The notes beneath the pieces are model-generated. The model searched no databases, had not been told where the DNA came from, and saw nothing but the letters and a program-made list of their open reading frames with translations. Shown here piece by piece: positions 1 through 12,800 of a stretch of DNA of 64,000 nt; the first letter of the stretch is position 1; each line of letters starts with the position of its first letter. The stretch is from Ignelater luminosus (Eukaryota; Arthropoda; Insecta; Coleoptera; Elateridae). The translations under genes and the position numbers were made by a program. The DNA is taken from the NCBI GenBank assembly GCA_011009095.1, contig VTPC01007126.1, positions 1 to 64,000 on the forward strand. Reading direction: 5' to 3'.

Positions 1-560
1 TTAATTTAAAGCGAAAGCAACCCAAATAAGCAAAAATAATATTTTAGCAAACGTCCCCATTTATTCTAATTGTATGTTAAGTGGGACTTATGTCTATCAA
101 TATACAGTACGACTAGAAACGAGACGTTTCATTTAAGCAGCCACGTGTAATAAGTATTAGAAATGTAATCAAAAAAACTTTCAACTGCCATCCAGCTTGT
201 GTCCGATCGGCCAATTGACCAATCAGGAAATTATTGTTGTGGGAACCCTCTCGTAACTAAAGATAATCATTGGAGGAGCTAATTCAACTGGTGCATTTGG
301 ATTTGTAGCAGTACGCGTAAGTGGAATCAATGGAGTTGCTTCTTATGTTGATGTTGGTTGTGTTTGGTGCGGCGAGAGGATGATGTGGAACCGGCGAAAT
401 GTGATAATAGCGATAGTAGTGATGTGGCCATTGGTTATTAGTTAGTGGTTAATCAATCAAAGTTTAATTGATTAACTAACTGATCAACACTGGAGGTTGA
501 GTTGGTCGGTGATTAACGCAGCGTCGCTGAGAAGTTGATTTGTTAAGAGTTAAAAACTTA
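1..560. other. no recognisable gene; AT-rich sequence
   Basis: I find no coding potential or named repeat here. A small imperfect palindrome built on TTAATCAAT / ATTGATTAA lies near 438-482. The open frames between about 588 and 1171 lack any motif I recognise. Confidence 0.4.
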
Positions 561-959
561 TTGGATAAAATAACTTGATGGCGTCTTTCACGATCCCTCC
601 TTCACATCTCGCTTTGTAGAAGTGGTGGAAGTGAGATCAGATGACAGACGGTTGTGCCCATCTCCTAGTCGTGGTCCGCCTACGACAGCGTTAGAGAGGA
701 GAATCAACCTGTTGCCTGTGTATCCCATACATAGATTGTCCGGGAGTAAGGAAAACAAGGGAATCCTACCTGAGGCCCGTGTACCTCGAAAATACAGGTT
801 GTTCAGAGTCAAAGGAGGTAGTAGTTTATAGTCCGCCTCCAAAATCGACGACAAGGCAGGACACAGGCAGGAACCGAACACGTAAAAGCACTGCAACAAC
901 GACTATACACATTCGCGCACCGTAACGAACTGGGAGAAGAATGCAAACAAATAAACAAG

Positions 960-1290
960 CAAGAATTTAAGAATTCTACTCTCTTTTGGCCGGAACCATA
1001 AAATAAATTTGGTTTTCTAGCGGGGGGGGGGAGGCAATTGAGATGAGACGACCAACATAGTTGCAGGAGCAAAATGGTTTCTCGTTGTTGATGTGGAGAA
1101 GGCTCCGGTATTGGTGGAGTACGTAAAGCAAGTACTGTTTGGTATTTGCCATTGCCACTAAGGAAAACCACGGTGAAGCCTTAGTGGGAACAGTCAGCTT
1201 GGAAATTAATCTCTGTACTTCTCAAATGCGACCGTAAGGCAAGGAGAGATAATTAATACAAGCACGTCGCTCGGTTATCTGTATAAGACG
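960..1290 (-). mobile_element. remnant of a LINE ORF1/ORF2 junction
   Basis: Read on the minus strand this stretch carries the same landmarks, in the same order, as the end of the ORF1 relic at 51.65-53.47 kb. First comes a segment encoding ITERR (about 1264-1279), then a hairpin with stem CCACTAAGG (1155-1187), then a shared AATACCGGAGC string. It also has a G-run at about 1021-1031, as the other locus does. I infer a short decayed copy of a related Jockey/R1-type element. No long reading frame survives. Confidence 0.5.
1155..1187. other. perfect 9-bp stem hairpin
   Basis: CCACTAAGG (1155-1163) pairs perfectly with CCTTAGTGG (1179-1187) across a 15-nt loop. The same hairpin, slightly decayed, recurs at 51869-51897 just after an ORF1 stop codon. 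Confidence 0.8.
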
Positions 1291-2200
1291 AGGTGTCAAG
1301 TAAAATTCCCACTAAATAAGAAATCAGGTTATCACCATGTCTTATGAGGATGGCAGGCAGGTGCACGTGTTTCTTCTTTTTTCTGGGTTTCTTTCTCGGA
1401 AGTGAAGGTGTTTGTTTAGAGGGGCTGCTCACTTACGGATTATTCATTTCCTTCTGTCGGAGTCGAGCGGTCACATGTGGTGATGCGGTTGCAAAACTAG
1501 TGAAATAATTATTGATCAGCAATCAGCATTTGTGGATGACAGCCTAGGATGTCTGGAAAGCAAGCCGATTCGTTACTGAACGATGCTTAGACAGTGCTTC
1601 AGCTTGTCGCTCCACCTTAGTATGGAGGTGAAAGTGATACCTAGGTAAGCAATGGATGGCAAAAGTTTTGGATCGAACTACTGTCATGAACTAACTGGGA
1701 CGACGTTTCCTTACAGATTTTTCACGTTTGGAACCAAGTTTCCAATCGTCTAAGTTTAAACGCTACGGTTACATAGCAGAATTGGGCAGAGAGGTGTAAA
1801 GGTTCTCGAAGTAAAGAACGTTGTAACAGTAGATAAATATGGGGCAAGAATTTCGACAACTCAGAAAGGCCCCTTGTGTCAGACCTGGTCGAAGACCCGT
1901 TCGATGTTCAAAAACGTAGGCACTACGCAACGGCGGGAGTTGGGGGCTACCGTAATGTCGATGTGGAGAAAGTAGTGTCCGTGGTGAATCTGCAACGACG
2001 AAATCCGGCGTGGTGGTCTAGGTGGAGGTTATGGTTGTCTAGGAATTCTCTATTTGTCAATACTCAAAAAGAAATACAGAAAGTAGGAATTTTTATACAA
2101 AAAACAAAATGAATGACCATTATTGATGTTTTTAGGATACTGTCTCATGTTCATGCTTGGCAAGAACATACGTAACCATGTTACCTGATATTATACACCA
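1290..2200. other. no recognisable gene
   Basis: The open frame at 1876-2112 (plus) starts with a non-ATG codon and matches no family I know. A GATGTGGAGAA string near 1960 also occurs near 1092, so this may be old repeat sequence. Confidence 0.35.
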
Positions 2201-2239
2201 CTTATGCTGAGCGTATGTTAATCGAACGATATATTTTGA

Positions 2240-2780
2240 TATATTCAAATTGAAAGAGCATGAAATATTGTACACTCCTTCTGACGAAAATGTTGAATGG
2301 AAATCCTTAGGAAAAGGTAGAAGTTGTGAGAGTTTGGTGAAAGGTCTGAAAATAGTTTTGATTTTATGCTTCCTAAGTATTTTCCCTCTTCTGTGGTTCG
2401 TTACTTATTTTATATATTATGGCAAGAAAATAGTAACGAGAGGTACAGTTACGTTATAAAAAGCTTTCTTTTGTTGATGCCATTGTTGAGAAGACTGCTT
2501 CGAACGTGTTCTAGCTTCCTTTGGATGTTGAACAAGTGGGTTAGTCACAGAATGCTTTTGTGCTAGATAATGACGACGGGAGTCAGCATGTAGGTAAGCA
2601 AGTGACAAGCGTATTGGCAAATGGAAAGAAGCCCTTATTCTCAACTTCCGTGGTTCACTTGATATCTGGGTGAATTGGTTGTTTAGGTTATCGAAGAATT
2701 GAGTCAACGTATGTCGTCCATGCGGCAATAACGGTATCGTTTGGGTTTCTACTCGAATGACAGTAGACAATCTATTGCAG
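2240..2780 (-). pseudogene. Penelope-like element relic: end of RT, linker, start of GIY-YIG region
   Basis: Minus-strand translation, with frameshifts, follows the C-terminal half of a Penelope-type retroelement. In order one sees LPHGRHTLTQFFDNLNNQF, then TEVENKGFFPFANTLVT (family form resembles PFLDTLV), then YLHADSRRHYLAQKHSV, then KHKIKTIFRPFTK and SSEGVYNISCS. In Penelope-like elements the last block leads into the GIY-YIG endonuclease. At least three frame changes and several stops break it. The upstream RT core, including the catalytic aspartates, is not recognisable. Related sequence may continue to about 3090, but I cannot support that. This is a dead 5'-truncated copy. Confidence 0.72.
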
Positions 2781-2789
2781 TTCCAGAAA

Positions 2790-3330
2790 CTTGTTGATGG
2801 AATTTTTTACAAGACAAAATAAACTGAAGTTAGACATCTTGGCTTACAATTTGTCGAATGATGATGGGTAGATTCTGTTGACTTACCCTTGCGTTATATT
2901 CTAAAAATCTAGGTCCTTTATTGAAGAAATCTCAGTGGTTTGGAAACTGTCTCCGGAAAACGGAAGAGTTCTGGACAAAGCAGACACAATTTTTCTGCAA
3001 AATTTCGTCATGTGAGTCACGGTACAGCCGAACCAAAGTAGGTATGTCGGTAAAATGTAGGGGTACATAAATAAGTGACTGAATAGCATTGCAATATCTT
3101 AAGACAGTACTTTACGTCTTGTAATATTTAAAAATTACAACTTTAGACAGAGCTTTGTTTGTAGGACCTGATCTCGCTTATTAAAAACAAAGTTAAGTCT
3201 TTAGGTTTCATGGCAATTTCCTGAACTTCGTTTCTAGTATGGAACCCGTTTAATAATTAAATACCTACCTTCCATGTAGACAAAAATATAATTGCTAGGT
3301 ACAAGAGGAAATATAAAAGAAAAACTTTGT
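2790..3330. other. intergenic sequence downstream of the Dlish-like gene
   Basis: No gene is recognised. The minus-strand frame at 2901-3089 has no clear family signature. It could be an even older part of the neighbouring Penelope-like relic. Confidence 0.35.
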
Positions 3331-3334
3331 AATA

Positions 3335-3340
3335 TTTATT
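3335..3340 (-). promoter_or_regulatory. polyadenylation signal AATAAA for the Dlish-like gene
   Basis: TTTATT on the plus strand reads AATAAA on the minus strand, about 45 nt past the stop codon at 3386-3388, in AT-rich 3' UTR sequence. This is the normal spacing for an insect cleavage and polyadenylation signal. Confidence 0.6.
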
Positions 3341-3385
3341 TATAAAAATTAAATATAAAATTAACTATACAAATATGTAACTATT

Positions 3386-3801
3386 TTACAAAAATCCATG
3401 TCCGGCAACAGCTGAAGGTATAAACCCTTCAAAACCATTTCTGTTTCTGACCCAAAACCAACCCTTCAAGTGACTACTAACAAGTGCAACAACATCACCC
3501 TTAACAACACTCAAAGTATTTTCACCTTTACCCTCGTAATCACAATAAACAACGAGCAATGTTTGTTTGGTTCCTCTAATCTTTGCACAGGCAGCTGCTT
3601 GTAAATAAAGCCTGTCCACGCTTCTTTCACCGCAAGCACTGAACGCGTTACGTGATCTTCTACTTCGACATCTTCCTGCACTACACTCCGAACGGGAACT
3701 TAACTTTTCGGTGTCTGTCATATTGCCCGACGGTTTTGGGAAAACGTCTGTGCTTTTTTCCCAACATGGCACTGGAGAATCATCTGGCGGGGGAATAATT
3801 C
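3386..3801 (-). CDS. Dlish: Dlish-like gene, last exon with C-terminal SH3
   Basis: The acceptor tttctttgcag ends at 3802. The first two bases complete a Gly codon begun in the previous exon, then 137 codons and a TAA follow. The N-terminal part is Ser/Arg-rich and carries STDVFPKPSGN. Then comes RSVDRLYLQAAA and a canonical SH3 with WFWVRN and GFEGFIPSAV, ending in GHGFL right at the stop. Confidence 0.8.
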
Positions 3802-6800
3802 CTGCAAAGAAATAAAATTTTATAGACAGAATGCTTGCCCTTTGTAGAATTTTTTAAAGATTTTCTAAGGTTTCTTTAGTATGTTGTTAATTTACTAATT
3901 TCTGTTATGAAAATTGTTTTTTTAGGAGTTGAGTTTTGGATCGCACAGCGTACAGTCAATAAATAACTCGCAAAGCGAGCCTTATTACGTTAGTGACTCG
4001 ATTCATTTGCGAAACACCTGAAGACGAATAGAGTACGGGCGAAGTGGTAAAACAGAGTGATAAACGAGGTCAGTGGAAATAGTGTATATATGTGTAATAA
4101 ATGAAGTGAAAATTGACGACCTTCAGCGCGAACAAGATATAATAGTGCCGAGTATAGGCGTTAGAGATTATCAAAAATAGCAAGACCATAGGACCTTATC
4201 ACGCTCAGAACGAACATACGAGGTAGAGCCGATAAGAGATAAGAACAAATAAATGTGGATAGTGAGGATTACACCTCGGAAAATTCAAAAAGAAAATGGA
4301 GTAAAGACAGAGATGAACAAGACGAAATATTTAAGAAAAGTAAAAAATTGACAAGAACACCACAAAAAGGGAAGAACGAGGGAAATGATAAAATAGATAC
4401 TTTAACGGAAATGATCTAGAATTAATGGAAGATGTGAAGAAACTAAAACAGGATCAGAAAGTATGCCGGCACGAAATGAAAGAAATAAAAATAGAAAATG
4501 AAGCACTGAAAAAGGAAAATGCGAGAATCGAGGAAAATATGAAAAATATGGAAGCGACCGTGAACAAATTAGAAAAAAAATACACAAAGAATAATATTCT
4601 AATATTGGGACTAAGGATCGAAACGAAAGATGAAGGGGATCTGAAAATAGAACTGGAAAATTTTATAGAGAAACATATGGGCATAAAAATTGAAATTGCG
4701 GATGCGTTAAAAATAGAAGAGAAAGTATACACAATCGAACTGGACAACCCAAGAGATAAAGAGGAGATGATGAGAAATAAAAATAAACTAAAAAATAAAA
4801 AAAAGAATATACAGGGTGAGTTTTTTTCGATGTTTAGTCTGGGGATTTCGGAAACTAGCGGAGATAGAGAGACGATGAAATGGGGAAAGAATTGCAGTTT
4901 TACGAACTCAATTGAATCAGTTTTTTGTTTTCTGGAAAAAATGCATGGTTAACTAGATATTTCGCAAAAACAATTTTTTTTGTTATTTTATTTAGTGTCT
5001 ATAGCTCTGTTATTATTGACTTTAGAAAAAATGTGTAAAGGAAAAAGTTGTAGGTAACTATGTGCTTAATAATACAGCCTAACCGAATTTTTTATTTAAG
5101 CTATAAGTTTTGAGGTATGACATAAGCTTGTATTTTTTCTAATGGAAACCATAGTCGGCCATGACTTTCTAAAAAAGGCCTTTTTTCAACGATTCTAACG
5201 ATATACCACTTGACGTAATTATTTTTATAAATAAATAAATTATGGCCTTGTTTTTCTTTTCATTTTCGAACTGTTCAAGTAGTACGCTATGGAAACAATT
5301 GATAGATGCGCGCATCGCATCTACTAATAAAATTCAAGTTAGTTTAAAAATTTTTATTTTAATTTTGAAATTATAAACATAATTATTTTAAATAAAAATA
5401 ATTTCTGAGAAACCAATAAACAGAGAATGACAAACGATAAATTAAAAAACAATAAAGTACCAAAACAACGTAATTAAAGTAAATAAAGTATTTAAGACTG
5501 AACATGTTCAAAAGGTCCAACATTATAGTTAATGCACAAGTTACACATTTTTAAAACCGAATTTGTTGCTTTTCTAACGGAACGTACATCAATATTAGCA
5601 AAAACTTCTAGTACAGCTTCTCTAAGGTCATCTACTGTGTCGTAGGACTTTTGATATACCCTACCTTTTTATTTTTATGACACAAAATGTAACACTCAAT
5701 CATATCACGCTTTTCTTGATTAGAAAAATTCATATTGATAATTTGCGGAACCAAAATCAACATTAATTAGAAACTAAATGATTTGCACCTGTCAATAGGT
5801 AATTGTCGTTTGCATCTGTTAATTGTTTCCATAGCATACTATGTTAACAGCATTTTTAGTTTCACTTATGAGTGAAGTACCTATTTTTATCTAAATCTGC
5901 TTTGTTCACTTATCGTAAATACTTTACTTACTTCAGTTATGTTGTTTTGGTACTACTTTATTTATATCCTAATTTCTTTTACTGTTTCTTAATTTATCGT
6001 TTGTCATTCTCTGTTTATTAGTTTCTCAGAAATATTTTTATATAAAATTGCAACTCCAACGGAATAAACATTTCACACCAAAATAATTATGTTTATAATA
6101 ATTACGAAATTAAAAGAAAAATTCTAATAATTAACTTAAATTTTATTATTAAACGCAATGCACATCTATCAATTGTTTAAATACCGTACTACTTGAACAG
6201 TTCAAAAATAAAAAGAAAAAAAGGCCACAATTTATTTATTTATACAACTAACTATGGTATATCCTTAGAATCGTTGAGGAAGGGCCTTTTTTATAACGTC
6301 ATGGCCAACTATGGTTTCCATTAGAAAAACACAAGCTTGTGTCATAACTCAAACATTATAGCTTAAATAAAAAAGACTGTCTTATTAAGCACATAATTAC
6401 CTACAACTTTTTCCTTTACACATTTTTTCTAAAGTCAATAATAACAAAGCTATAGGCACTAAACAAAATAACAAGAAAACTATTTTTGCGAGATATCTAG
6501 TTACCAATGCATTTTTTCTAAAAAACAAAAAGCTCATAAAAGTAAGCTCGTAAAACTGCAATTCTTTCCCCATTTAATCGTTTCTCTATCTCCGCTAGTT
6601 TTCGAGATCCCCATACTAAACATCGGAAAACTCACCCTGTATATAAACAAAGAACTAACAAAAGAAGAACGCGAAATTAAAAATAAATTGAAGCAGAAGG
6701 CAGAGGATAAGACGAAGAGCGGAAAAAAGATCAAGATAGGTTATCAGAAAATTACAATAAAAGGAAAGAAATATACACAGGATAAAGAAAAAGAAAAACT

Positions 6801-9800
6801 ACAAGAGCATAAAAGAGACATATCGACCCCCAAGTCAAAAACACTGAGAAAAACGAAAATGAGAGAGAAAAAATTATGATAACTTTAGCAAAAAAAAAGG
6901 TAATATTAGAAAAGCATATGATGACAGACACAAGGAGGAAAATAATTAATAAGAAAAATGAAATACAAATAAGGATAAAAAATAAAGAAAAACAAGAAAT
7001 TATGAAAATAGGTGGAATGTAAGAAGTATAAAAGAAAAAGAGGAAGAAATTATGGAGGAAATGATAAAACACAAAGTGCAATTACTAGGAATTACAGAAA
7101 CAAAAAAGAAGGAAAAATGTATAAGGAGAGTACACAAGGGATATTGGCCGTTCTGGTCTGGAGTAGAAGAAAAAGAAGAAACAAAAGAAGGAATAGGAAT
7201 GATTATATCATCAGATCAGTTGAAAAACGTAACTGAAGAAGAATATGTAAATGAGAGAATTGTAAAGATAGAGATAAAACTATTAGACGGACAATAATAA
7301 TAGCTTATGGAGTAAACAAAAATGCAAGGAAAGAGAACAAAGATAATTTCTATTAAAAATCGCAGAGAATAATTATGAAGGAGAAGATAATATAATCATA
7401 ATGAGAGTAGGAAACAAAAATAAAAGAATAGAAAAATGCTCGGGAAAAGAAGGAGAAGAAACAAAAAACAACAACGGGAAAAGAATAATAGAAATGTGTA
7501 TGGAAAATGAATTAATAATAAGCGATACAAAGTTTATACATCAGGACATCCACAAGTATACAAGAGAAGAACTTAGTATGATGTAAAAGTCTCGAGAAAA
7601 GCGGAAATAGGAACTGACCACTATTTGGTAAAATTGGACCTGATAAACCAAAAAAAGACAAAAAACAGAAAGAAGAAAACAAAAAATAAAATCGAAAATA
7701 AAAAGTTAGAAACTGAAAGAAACAAAATATCAAAAGATATTAAACAAAAAATTTGAGGAACAAGACGGAAATGGAATAGAAGAGAAATGGAATAAATTCA
7801 AAAACAACCTATTAGATGCAGCAAGAGAATGCTGTGAAGGTACAAAAATAACAAACAAACATATTAAAAAAAACAGATTGGTGAATCACAGAAATTAAAG
7901 GAATTGTAAAAGAGAAAAAAGATAGTTGGAAAAGATATATAAAAACAAAAAGCCCAGAAGATTATAAAAAGTACAAGGAAAATCGAGAAAAAGTCAAGAG
8001 AGAAATTACGAAAGCAAAAGAGAAGTCATGGATAGAATTTGGGGAGAAAATGACCAAAAACTATAGAGAAAACCAAAAAGTATTCTACGGTACTCTTAAA
8101 CAACTAAGACACAAGAAGGAATATATTATAATAAACATAAAAGATAAAGAACACATAATTTCAAAAGAGAAAATAATGGATAGATGGCGACATTTCAAGA
8201 ATTGATACATACAGAGACATAGGTAAAATGGAAAAAAATGATGAAGAAAAGGTAATACAGAATATAGAACCCATACAAAAAGAAGAAATAATAAAGACAA
8301 TAAGAAAGATGAAATTGGAAAAGGCACCACGAGTAGACATAGGAAAAAAGTAATAAAACAACTAAACAAACTAATAAACGAGATTATACAAGAAATAAAA
8401 ATCCCGAAAGAGTGGAATGTAGGAATAGTATTGCCGATTTATAAATAGGGGGACAAGAAGGATTGTAATAACTATAGAGGAATTACATTAACAAGCATTC
8501 CTGGAAAAATACTAGCATGCATAATACCAAAAGAGGAACCAGGAAAATAATTGAAGAGAGCATAGAAGATACTCAGCGTGGTTTTAAGAGAAGAAGAAGC
8601 ACACAGGATCTAATATTTGTGATGAGACAAGCAAGCGAAAAACAAGAAATACATGTTTGTTTTATAGACTTAGAAAAGGCTTTTGACCGTGTAAGAAGGG
8701 AAAATATATGGAAAAATCTAGAAAAAAGAAATATAGACACAAGAACAATAGAAATAATAAAATAGATGTACACGAAGAACACAAACATAGTAAAAACCAA
8801 TAACGAAGAATCTAAAAAATTTGAAATAAAGATAGGAGTGAAACAGGGTTGCGTGCTAAGTCCATTACTATTCTCGATAGTAAGCTATAAAGGAAACTAA
8901 AAAGATAATAAAACCACCAAAAATGGGATACTGGCAAATGCAGCATATATATTTGAGTGAAATTATGTATGCAGCTAAAACACCAGAAGATCTACAAAGG
9001 AATCTAGAAATATTAGACAATGAAATCACAAAGATAAATATGAAGATAAACATCAAACAGACCAAAACAATGATAATTGCAGGAGAGAAGAGAAGACATG
9101 ACATCAAGATACAAGGAAAAACATTAGAACAAATGGAAAATTATAAATATTTAGGAACAATGATACAAAGTGATGGAAAAATAGATCAAGAAATAAACGA
9201 GAGAATGAAAAAAGTAGGAAAAACGTTCAATATGATGAGAACAACGTTTTTAGGAAAAAAGGAAATTGACATGAACAATGACAAAAAAACTAAATCACGT
9301 GTGAATGCAATGAATATGAGATTTCTAAGGAGAGAAAAAAAATAAGAAATGCGACGTACTGGCGGAGTTTAGGGATCAAGCCAATAAGGGAAAGAATAGA
9401 GGAATAGAGGTTTTATTAAGAATAGACTAATTTTGTCACCGGTTTTAATATTTAAAATGTTTACATAAGAACTGATACGTTCTATAATCACGCTAAAAAA
9501 TGTCAACCTTCCAAACAGCCGAGCCTTAAGATAAATAAAAAGTTTTTAAAAGTGACATAAAACGACAAAAACTGTTGTAAAACGTTGTTTCTTGATAAAG
9601 ATAATTTTTGTAACAGCTCTTTCAACCAATAGAACTTCCACATAAAAGAACATTCTTTTATCATTCTTATATCTCATTAAAATTTTAAAAGCTGATAACT
9701 ATGCGCTCTATTCATTTATTTATTGAATCCTTTTTTACTTACCTAGAGGTAAACAAGCCGCATAGCTAACATATCCCTCTTCGGCGTGTGGAGTTTGTAC

Positions 9801-12800
9801 GTACAGCCAATTTTCGTTCTTAAAAACCGCGTTGACCACCATTCCTAAAGGTAATTGTATTTCCGCTTGGTATCCACCCGTTCTCGTTTGATATAGGACT
9901 GTGGGAAACGCAAGAACGACAGGTATATTAGCCGGTTTTTCAATCGTAGCCTGGAAAAATACAAAGAAAAACGATCATACACATTCGAACAGGCAATTAT
10001 CATAACATTCTTCTCGTTGCTGATGCGCGCGAATTAACAAGTGCATAGATATCAAGATTGCCTTGAATGCCCTCTGACCTATCATGCAAGGTGGTTTAAT
10101 TGCCATCCTGACAGACTAACCATTATGTTTACAGATGGGCCGCGTACGCTATGAGCTATGGCCCTCTAACTACAGGCCGGTCCGATCTTTGTGTTGTTGA
10201 TTTTTTTTTCTCTTGATATATCCGAAGGCATGAATTATAACCTGTAAAATGCTCAGAGAGTGTGGTTTCTTTGCCGGTCACTATAATTTATCTTGTTTGG
10301 CTTATTAATTTGTCTTGTTTTCCTGGATTATGTAATTTTCTTTTTTTGTTATTTCAAAATCTTATCTTGGAATTTTCAGGAAATGTGAATTATTTATATG
10401 AGATTTAAGAGAATTTTAAGGTTAAATGTCTACGCTCTTAAATTATAGCTCAGCGGTTTTACTTATAATGTTTAGATGATAACGTCAAATATTGAAAACG
10501 TATGATTCCGATGCTCCTTTTATAAATTTTAGAAAAACATCCAGAGATGAATTTATGTTAATGAGATTTCAGCGCCTCGAGCATTTCTTACCTTTCTTTT
10601 ATACACGCAACTTATGCTTTGACAAATTAATGCTTTGACTCTCCTATTCATTATTAAATGCGCGTATATTTAGAAAGTTACACTGTGTAGCTATAAATTT
10701 TATTAAATCTGAAAAATCATTATCAAAAATATTTTATTTATACTTTGCTACAAATATAAACTTTATAATTAAATACTAAATACCAACATAAATTTTTTTA
10801 TTTTAATATTAGAGAATTTCATAATTAAATTTTCTGTTTATATTAATTTGATCCTGAAGGTTTTCGATGCTATCCAAATTATATAATCTATTTTATTGCA
10901 TTTTAAACGAACCTAAATTAAAGATAAACTTAATAAAATTACGTCGAAGAATTTTCGGATCACGGACTAGACTAATTCTTAAATTACAGACATTAATTTT
11001 TGCAGTCTTTTAAAATTTGCGTGAGAAACTTAAGCTGAATGCCAGAACAAACCTCTGGATTGATTGCTGCAGAGTATAGATAAAATAAAAATCATAAACG
11101 ACTGGTGGAATTAATGATTCTAGAATTATTATTACAGCGCTTGCACAAGGTTTAAGGACACCGTACTAACTTTATAAATCCCGGGGTACATTATGAATTT
11201 TATTGATTAGAAAAATCTTATTTGGCAAAGTTTCCTACTAATTTCCGAAAAACAATAATTTACATTCTCGTACAAACTCTACAAATTTTTTCTATATTAA
11301 CACAGTTACAACTCAATAACTCTGAATAATTCTAACTTGATGTGTGAAAAGTCTTGTTCTCGCTTTTGAAGTATAAAGAAGCTATTATCTTTTTAAATTT
11401 TCCAATTGTTAGATTCTAACAGGATAAGAATTTTCTTCGCAAACAAATGTGATTTATTAAAACTTTAGTACTGGACTACCCTTATTCTAGAGGTGTTTCC
11501 CGCTTTAAGGATCTGTCTTCGAATTTTGAGTTGTCTAGTGTATCAACTCTAGAATACCACAGCTATTTATGTTTTGAAGGTGGTCCTAACAACCTACAAA
11601 TAGTAATATCCTCATGCATTGCATGACATTCGAGATAAATAACTTAAACTTGAAAACAGAAAATGACAGTGCCAGAGGCGGACGACACAATTTATTATTA
11701 TTTAATTAGCAATTTCTGAATTTTTGCGAATTAACTACCAAAGAAATTCAACAAACTAAAATATACTTTTTGAACCTATAGTTTACCATCCACAGCGGGC
11801 AGAAAAAATCTTCACCAAAATAACGCAGCCTTCTAGATCTCTTTAGATTGCTATTCTGAACTTAACTTGACACCGCCCGAAAAAAACCCTGCGAGAGGCC
11901 CAAACAGCCCGAACGGCCCGAGAAGTAAAAACGGCTCGAGAGGTCGAAACGGCCCGAAAGAGGAGCGCGAAGGGCCGAGAAGTCCAAAAACATATTTCCT
12001 ACAAGATGTAAGTAAAATTCTCAATCTAACACATTAAAAATCACCAGAATTCTCCAAATTTATTATTATTACTATTATTCAAAGAAATTCAAAATATACA
12101 AATAAAGCAAAAACAGAAACAGTAATGCAAACATGCAGACATCGAACAAAAACACAATAATACCAAAATTCTTTGATAAAACAAGAACATTCTCTAGTAA
12201 AGAATATACAGTGCGAACACCGGCTGTGGAACGCTTTAAATAAAAAATTTTCTGTGCATCTGAGGCCAAAATTTTCGGATACGTCAACCTTATTTCCCAG
12301 TGCGTCATCTATTCGAATGATTTTCATTTTTTCCGGGCGGTAAGCATACAATTATGCCAGTAGCGGAACTAGGAACGCAATATCGATGGGGGGAGGCAAT
12401 TCTATTGTCAGAAATGTCAGAAATCAAAAGAATACTGATACACAAAAAATCATCAAAGTAGGTAAATAAACAGCTGACGAATATTATAAAACAGTCAATT
12501 TTGTAATTGACAATTTGCGGACAGAACCCAATTTTCTATCTTTTATCGTTGTGTGTTGTTGTTATCTATTAATTTAATGTAAAATGGTACGTTATTTAAC
12601 TGAAACACAAAAAATCGAAATGTTGAGCTGTTGGAGCCTGTCGGGCCTTTTGGGCATCTCGGGCCTATCGGACAGTTCGGGCTTGTTGGGCCGTTTAGAC
12701 TTCTCGAACCTTCGAAAATCTGGCGTCCCTGGGGTCATTCTAACCTTTCGAGCCTGTTGAACCTTTTGGACTTTTCGGCCCTTCGGGTTTCTCAAGTCTG

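Larger units (their letters stand above)
4425..6879 (+). pseudogene. LINE ORF1 protein (coiled coil plus RRM-like), split by an insertion
   Basis: The first part (4425-4809) encodes a Lys/Glu-rich coiled coil and then a fold starting KYTKNNILILGLRIETKDEG, typical of ORF1 RNA-binding domains. Removing 4810-6641 plus one copy of the TA duplication joins AAT ATA to AAC AAA in frame. ORF1 then continues KELTKEEREIKNKLK to a stop at 6877-6879, 206 codons from this ATG. A second open block upstream (about 4260-4415, SEDYTSENSKRKW onward) is probably the original N-terminus. It is separated by a stop and a frameshift. ORF1 proteins of this kind bind LINE RNA as coiled-coil multimers. Confidence 0.72.
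3930..9430 (+). mobile_element. near full-length, degenerate RTE-type LINE with ORF1 and ORF2
   Basis: It lies inside a Dlish intron, antisense to the gene. From 5' to 3' there is about 330 bp of leader, a coiled-coil ORF1 (from about 4260), a foreign insertion (4810-6641), the rest of ORF1 to 6879, and ORF2 from about 7010 to 9345. A short 3' tail ends near 9430. The strand is strongly A-rich and almost every codon ends in A or T, unlike the flanking exons. ORF2 is broken by many frameshifts and its polymerase box is mutated, so the copy is dead. I call it RTE-type from the endonuclease and RT wording; both edges are approximate. Confidence 0.75.

Noticed and set aside
588-1171. Overlapping open frames on both strands near the left edge
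   Set aside because: Several begin with non-ATG codons, none shows a motif, and part overlaps a LINE remnant.
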